A stretch of 64,000 nucleotides of DNA, from assembly GCF_900113615.1 (NCBI RefSeq), contig NZ_FOPZ01000007.1, forward strand, positions 62,001 through 126,000, given 5' to 3'. Shown piece after piece: positions 60,413 through 64,000 of this stretch. The notes under the pieces are model-generated. The model ran no database searches and was not told where the DNA came from. It was given only the letters and a program-made list of their open reading frames with translations. The DNA comes from Halorubrum aquaticum (GTDB taxonomy: Archaea > Halobacteriota > Halobacteria > Halobacteriales > Haloferacaceae). The number at the start of each line of letters is the position of its first letter. The stretch's first letter is position 1. Position numbers and translations under genes: made by a program.

Positions 60413-61525
60413 GTGACGAAGAAACGCGAATACCGCGACGACTACCAGGACAAGACGCTGTACATCCCGGGGCCGACGGAGGTCCGCGAGGACGTCATCG
60501 AGGCGATGGCCGAGCCGATGTTCGGCCACCGCATGGACCGGATGACGGACCTCTACACCACCATCGTCGAGGACACCAAGGAGTTCCTCGGCACCGACAA
60601 CGAGGTCGTGATCCTGACGGCTTCCGGCACCGAGTTCTGGGAGGCGTCGACGCTCAACCTCGTCGATGAGAACATTCTCGTACCGACCTGCGGGAGCTTC
60701 AGCGAGCGCCACGCCAACGTCGCCGAGCGACTCGGCAAGGACGTCGACCGGCTGGAGTACGAGTGGGGCGAGGCGGTGAAACCCGAGGACGTCCGCGATC
60801 ACCTCGAATCGACGGACGAACACTACGACGTGGTCGCGACCGTGATGAACGAGTCCTCGACGGGCGTCCGGAACCCGATCGAGGAGATCGGCGACGTGAT
60901 CGCCGAGTACCCGGACACCCACTTCGTCGTCGACGCGGTCTCCGCGCTCGGCGGCGACTACGTCGACATCGACGAACACGGCATCGACACGATCTTCGCG
61001 TCCACCCAGAAGGCGTTCGCGATGCCGCCGGGGCTCGCGGTCTGCGTCGTCAGCGACGACGCCTACGAGCGCGAGGTCGAGAAGGGCGACTCCTCGTGGT
61101 ACGGCGGCTTCCGCCGAACCATCGACTACTACGACCGGAAGGGCCAGACCCACTCGACGCCCGCCATCCCGATCATGCTCGCCTACCGCAAGCAGATGAA
61201 ACACATGCTCGAGGAGGGCCACGAGGCACGCAGCGAGCGCCACCGCGAGATGGCCGAGTACACCCGCGAGTGGGCGCGCGAGCACTTCGACGTCTTCCCC
61301 GAGGAGGGGTACGAGTCCCAGACGGTCGCCTGTATCGAGAACACGCAGGGGATCGACGTGGCCGGAACCATCGAGACGGTGAGCGAGGAGTACGACATGG
61401 CCTTCTCGAACGGCTACGGCTCGCGACTCGGCGAGGAGACGTTCCGGATCGGTCACATGGGCGAACACACCGTCGAGAGCGTCAAGGAACTCACCGACGC
61501 CATCGAGGACGTCGCCGGACTGTAG
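60413..61525 (+). CDS. Class V aminotransferase (alanine-glyoxylate/serine-pyruvate type)
   Basis: PLP-dependent aminotransferase of 370 residues. YIPGPTEVREDV is the N-terminal substrate-binding motif, MNESSTGVRNP and FVVDAVSALGG bind PLP, and the Schiff-base Lys is in FASTQKAFAMPP. A GTG start is needed; GTG 60413 (MTKKREYRDD) is chosen over GTG 60404. Likely substrate pairs are serine/pyruvate or alanine/glyoxylate. Confidence 0.85.
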   Translation: MTKKREYRDDYQDKTLYIPGPTEVREDVIEAMAEPMFGHRMDRMTDLYTTIVEDTKEFLGTDNEVVILTASGTEFWEASTLNLVDENILVPTCGSFSERHANVAERLGKDVDRLEYEWGEAVKPEDVRDHLESTDEHYDVVATVMNESSTGVRNPIEEIGDVIAEYPDTHFVVDAVSALGGDYVDIDEHGIDTIFASTQKAFAMPPGLAVCVVSDDAYEREVEKGDSSWYGGFRRTIDYYDRKGQTHSTPAIPIMLAYRKQMKHMLEEGHEARSERHREMAEYTREWAREHFDVFPEEGYESQTVACIENTQGIDVAGTIETVSEEYDMAFSNGYGSRLGEETFRIGHMGEHTVESVKELTDAIEDVAGL

Positions 61526-61609
61526 CGGCCGATACTCGTCTCACGGGGTGAAAACGGGCCTCTCGACCCACCGACAAGATATTTGGCCCGCCCCTTGGTC
61601 TCGGAGGAC

Positions 61610-62806
61610 ATGGACCGCGATTCCCTCCGCGCGGCGCTCGAGCGCTGGACCGACGCGGGCGTGATCGACGAGGAGACCGCGGCGCGGATCCGCGAGTTCG
61701 AGCGGGCGGACGACGGCGCCGAAACGGGAGACGCCACCGTCGAGCCGACCGACGGCGACGGCGACGGCGGGCTCCTCGAGGAGAACCGGGTCGTCGTCGC
61801 GCTGGCGCTGATGGGCGGCGTCCTCGTCGCCGTCGGCGTCGGCGTGTTCCTCTACGAGCGCTGGGAGTCGATCCCGGTCGTCGTTCGAGTCGCGATCCTC
61901 GTCGGGATACCCGTCGCCGCCGGGGGAAGCGGCGCGCGCCTCCGGGAGGGCTCTCCCCGGACCGCCCACGGCCTGTGGCTGCTCGCGGCGCTCTTCACCG
62001 GCGTGACCCTCTTTCGGCTGGCGGAGCTGGCCGCGGTCGTCGACGTCGATGCCGCGGAGCCGTGGCTGCTGGCGGCGTGGACCGGGGTCGCGATCGCGAT
62101 CGCGGCCGGGCTCGACTCGCGACCGATCGGGGGTGCGGGAGCCGTCCTCGGAGCCGCGACGCTCGTGTCGGCGACCGATCCGTCGGAGTTCGTGCTCCTG
62201 TTCGGCGCGTACGGCGGGCTCGTCTACGCCGCCGGACTCACCGCCGCTGGCGACCCTCCACTCGCCGCCGATGCCGACCACGATATCCCGCGATTCACCG
62301 CGACGCTCCGCTGGGTCGGCGGGGGATTCGCGGTGGCCGCGCTCGTGCCGATCGTCGCCGTCGGGTCGCCGCCGCAGGGGACCTCCGCCGGAACCGTCCT
62401 CCTCGTCGCGGCGAGCGCCGTCGCCGCCGCGGTCGCGGTCGGCCGCGCCGGCGGCGACCGGCTCGCGCGATACGCGGCCGCGCCCGCGGTCGCCGCTCCC
62501 GCGGCGGCCGTGCTCGTGTGGACCCTCACCGGGCGCGTCGGCGACTTCGCGGGCTCGCTCGTCGCGCTCGCCTGCCTGCTCGCGCTCGTGTTGGCGCTCG
62601 TCGTCGGAGCGGTGGGGCTCCGGGAGGCCGCACCGGCGAACGTGGCCGCGCTGGGGTTCGTGCTCGGCGTGCTCGCCTTCCTCGTCGGTCCGATCGGCGA
62701 CGCGATCTCGGGCTCGCTGGCGCTCGTCGCCGCCGGGACGGTCCTGCTCGCCGCGGGGCTCGGTGCCGAGCGCGGCCGACGGGCGGTGCTCGCGCGGATC
62801 GGCTGA
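61610..62806 (+). CDS. DUF2157-type multi-pass membrane protein
   Basis: Protein of 398 residues with a short helical cytosolic domain (1-45, SLRAALERWTDAGVIDEE) typical of DUF2157, an acidic linker, and about 12 hydrophobic helices rich in Ala, Val and Leu. AGATATTTGG lies about 28 bp before ATG 61610, so this start beats the upstream one. Function unknown; it is convergent with the GDT1-type gene. Confidence 0.72.
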   Translation: MDRDSLRAALERWTDAGVIDEETAARIREFERADDGAETGDATVEPTDGDGDGGLLEENRVVVALALMGGVLVAVGVGVFLYERWESIPVVVRVAILVGIPVAAGGSGARLREGSPRTAHGLWLLAALFTGVTLFRLAELAAVVDVDAAEPWLLAAWTGVAIAIAAGLDSRPIGGAGAVLGAATLVSATDPSEFVLLFGAYGGLVYAAGLTAAGDPPLAADADHDIPRFTATLRWVGGGFAVAALVPIVAVGSPPQGTSAGTVLLVAASAVAAAVAVGRAGGDRLARYAAAPAVAAPAAAVLVWTLTGRVGDFAGSLVALACLLALVLALVVGAVGLREAAPANVAALGFVLGVLAFLVGPIGDAISGSLALVAAGTVLLAAGLGAERGRRAVLARIG

Positions 62807-62853
62807 GCGCGAAGGCGAGACGGGAAACGACGGTTCGGAGACGCGAGCGGCGG

Positions 62854-63555
62854 TCAGACCGCCCCGGCGAGCGCGTCGATGCCGGTCTCCCACAGCGAGA
62901 ACCCGAGAAGGACGCTCGCGGCGAAATCGAGCGCGAAGAAGCAGAACAGCGCCGCCCCGGCGAAGTGCGCCTTCCGGAGGTCGAACCGGTGGGAGAAGCG
63001 GTGGAAGAAGTACGCGTTCGCGAGGCTGATCGGGATGATGGCGAGCATCTCCCCGGTCCAGATCGCGGTCGGGAACGCGCCGTACTGGGTGGCCAGCGAG
63101 ATCGTGACGAGCTGGGTCTTGTCGCCGAACTCGCCGAACGCCATCATCGCGAAGATCGGGAGGAATCCGCCGAACCGATTCGGAACCCGCCAGCCGACGA
63201 GCGGGACCCGCACGTCGAGTTCGCCGCCGTCGGTCAGCGAACCGGTGGCCGCCTCGGGGTCGTCGGCGTCGGGATCGGGCGCGCTCCGGTAGAGCAGGTA
63301 CGCGAAGACCGAGAACAGCACCGCCGTCATCGCGTCCAGATAGATCCCCGGCAGCGCCTCGGTGATCGCCTGCCCGAACCGGATCTCGAGGACCGTCCAG
63401 CCGGCGAACGCCGCCGCGGCCGCGCTCACGACCACGGCGGGCCGGTAGCGCGTCGAGAGTCCGGCGATCAGGAGTTGGACCTTCTCGCCGGGGAGGACCG
63501 CGAGCTGTGCGCCGGCGGCGATGAGGACGACGGTCAGCCACGTGGTCTCGGTCAT
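62854..63555 (-). CDS. TMEM165/GDT1 (UPF0016) family membrane protein
   Basis: Probable cation exporter for Mn2+ or Ca2+, 233 residues, about six helices in two halves joined by an acidic loop (about 94-118). The second half has the canonical motif FGEFGDKTQLV. The first-half motif is altered: LPGEKVQLL replaces the usual E-x-G-D-K-S/T. The start at 63555 gives MTETTWLTVVLI. Confidence 0.82.
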   Translation of the reverse strand: MTETTWLTVVLIAAGAQLAVLPGEKVQLLIAGLSTRYRPAVVVSAAAAAFAGWTVLEIRFGQAITEALPGIYLDAMTAVLFSVFAYLLYRSAPDPDADDPEAATGSLTDGGELDVRVPLVGWRVPNRFGGFLPIFAMMAFGEFGDKTQLVTISLATQYGAFPTAIWTGEMLAIIPISLANAYFFHRFSHRFDLRKAHFAGAALFCFFALDFAASVLLGFSLWETGIDALAGAV

Positions 63556-63635
63556 CGGGTATCGACTCGTCGAAGCGTCGACGGGCGAGATTTAGAGACG
63601 GCTAAAAGAAGTGTTTTGCGCATACGGAAAACCGG

Positions 63636-63935
63636 TCACAGCCAGAGTAACTGGGCGTGCCGGGTGCCGTCGAACTCCAGGACCGCCTCCTCGTCGACGA
63701 GCCCCGCGTCGACCGCGACGCCGACCGCCTCCCGACCGACGAGGTTCCCGACCTGCGCGCGGTGAAGCGCGGCGACGACCGCCTCGGCGTCGGCCTCGAC
63801 GGCGTCGTCGCCGCCGTAGAACTCCTCCGTCACCGAGAGGCTGGCGCGTCCGTTGTCGTAGGTCTCGCCGAGACAGTCGGCGTCACAGACCGAGACGAGC
63901 GTCCCTTCCGGCGTCTCTCGCTCCCGAAGCAGCAT
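63636..63935 (-). CDS. DUF424 family protein
   Basis: Archaeal protein of 99 residues with the DUF424 pattern VCDADCLGETY and FYGG, plus NLVGREAVGVAVDAGLV. Probably cytoplasmic; function not established, though gene neighbourhoods in archaea point to translation or RNA processing. Its ATG directly abuts the stop codon of an upstream gene that continues out of the window. Confidence 0.85.
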   Translation of the reverse strand: MLLRERETPEGTLVSVCDADCLGETYDNGRASLSVTEEFYGGDDAVEADAEAVVAALHRAQVGNLVGREAVGVAVDAGLVDEEAVLEFDGTRHAQLLWL

Positions 63936-64000
63936 CTAGAAGCCCTCTGGACCCTCCCCCTGAAGCTCGCGCTCCGGTTCGCCCGAATCGGAGCCTTCGG
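63936..64000 (-). CDS. 3' end of an upstream gene (partial)
   Basis: The last 21 sense-strand codons, ending in FDG-free acidic sequence ...ELQGEGPEGF then TAG, are open and abut the DUF424 start. In many archaea the gene before DUF424 encodes an NMD3-related ribosome export-type protein; the fragment is too short to confirm this. Confidence 0.4.
   Translation of the reverse strand, partial: EGSDSGEPERELQGEGPEGF

Noticed and set aside
1-64000. tRNA, rRNA, transposase and integrase genes
   Set aside because: No tRNA-like T-arm with a cloverleaf context, rRNA-like segment or transposase motif was noticed in the reading; a tRNAscan and IS search would confirm.

Overview
The window is about 64 kb of chromosome from a halophilic archaeon, most likely Halorubrum or a close relative. 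The DNA is very GC-rich, which leaves long open antisense frames over almost every gene. The proteins are strongly acidic, and exported proteins carry twin-arginine signals with lipoboxes. Many genes start about 25-30 bp downstream of a TATA element, as expected for leaderless haloarchaeal transcripts. CheF, lycopene cyclase with Blh, and the R15P isomerase cluster all fit a haloarchaeon. No tRNA, rRNA, CRISPR array or transposase was seen.

Layout: (1) 1-6.4 kb holds a pilC-type secretion platform gene followed by four tightly linked, poorly characterised single-anchor proteins. (2) 6.5-11.3 kb has a DUF5791-type protein, an SDR enzyme, a membrane-anchored DHH phosphoesterase, a 42-residue membrane protein and an ABC-2 exporter. 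(3) 11.5-14.3 kb has sufS and sufU, separated by an atypical receiver protein. (4) 14.4-17.3 kb has a zinc-ribbon protein, a phosphohexomutase and a Tat lipoprotein. (5) 17.4-26.1 kb is a chemotaxis island. On the minus strand are cheW, a KaiC-like ATPase, a small protein and a second ATPase. On the plus strand are cheB-cheA-cheR-HEAT protein-cheF, translationally coupled. (6) 26.2-29.7 kb encodes a HAD phosphatase, a class II aldolase, ribose-1,5-bisphosphate isomerase and a PfkB kinase, which together match the non-carboxylating pentose bisphosphate pathway of haloarchaea. (7) 29.7-36.6 kb has MazG, NpdG, a prenyl synthase, GfcR, a purine permease, a glutaredoxin and a TldD/PmbA protein. (8) 36.6-42.5 kb is a peptide-type ABC importer operon. 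(9) 42.8-51.5 kb has an Lhr helicase, a 2H phosphoesterase, SerB, lycopene cyclase plus Blh (retinal synthesis), a YkgJ protein and hisB. (10) 51.6-59.1 kb has an APC permease with a UspA protein, hisA, and a ThiBPQ-like importer. (11) 59.1-64 kb has small proteins, a class V aminotransferase, a DUF2157 protein, a GDT1/TMEM165-type protein and DUF424.

The less explained signals are mostly non-coding. Two diverged copies of an intergenic element (30921-31013 and 60151-60281) share both ends but carry different numbers of perfect 3-nt-loop hairpins between them. A 9-codon upstream frame sits at the predicted leaderless start of the lycopene cyclase transcript and overlaps the cyclase start by 4 nt. 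A perfect 12-bp palindrome lies between divergent cheW and cheB. Helically phased A-tracts lie between two convergent genes. On the protein side, notable points are a receiver with Glu in place of the phosphoacceptor Asp, an ATPase with a degenerate Walker A next to che genes, and the pil-linked group of anchored proteins.
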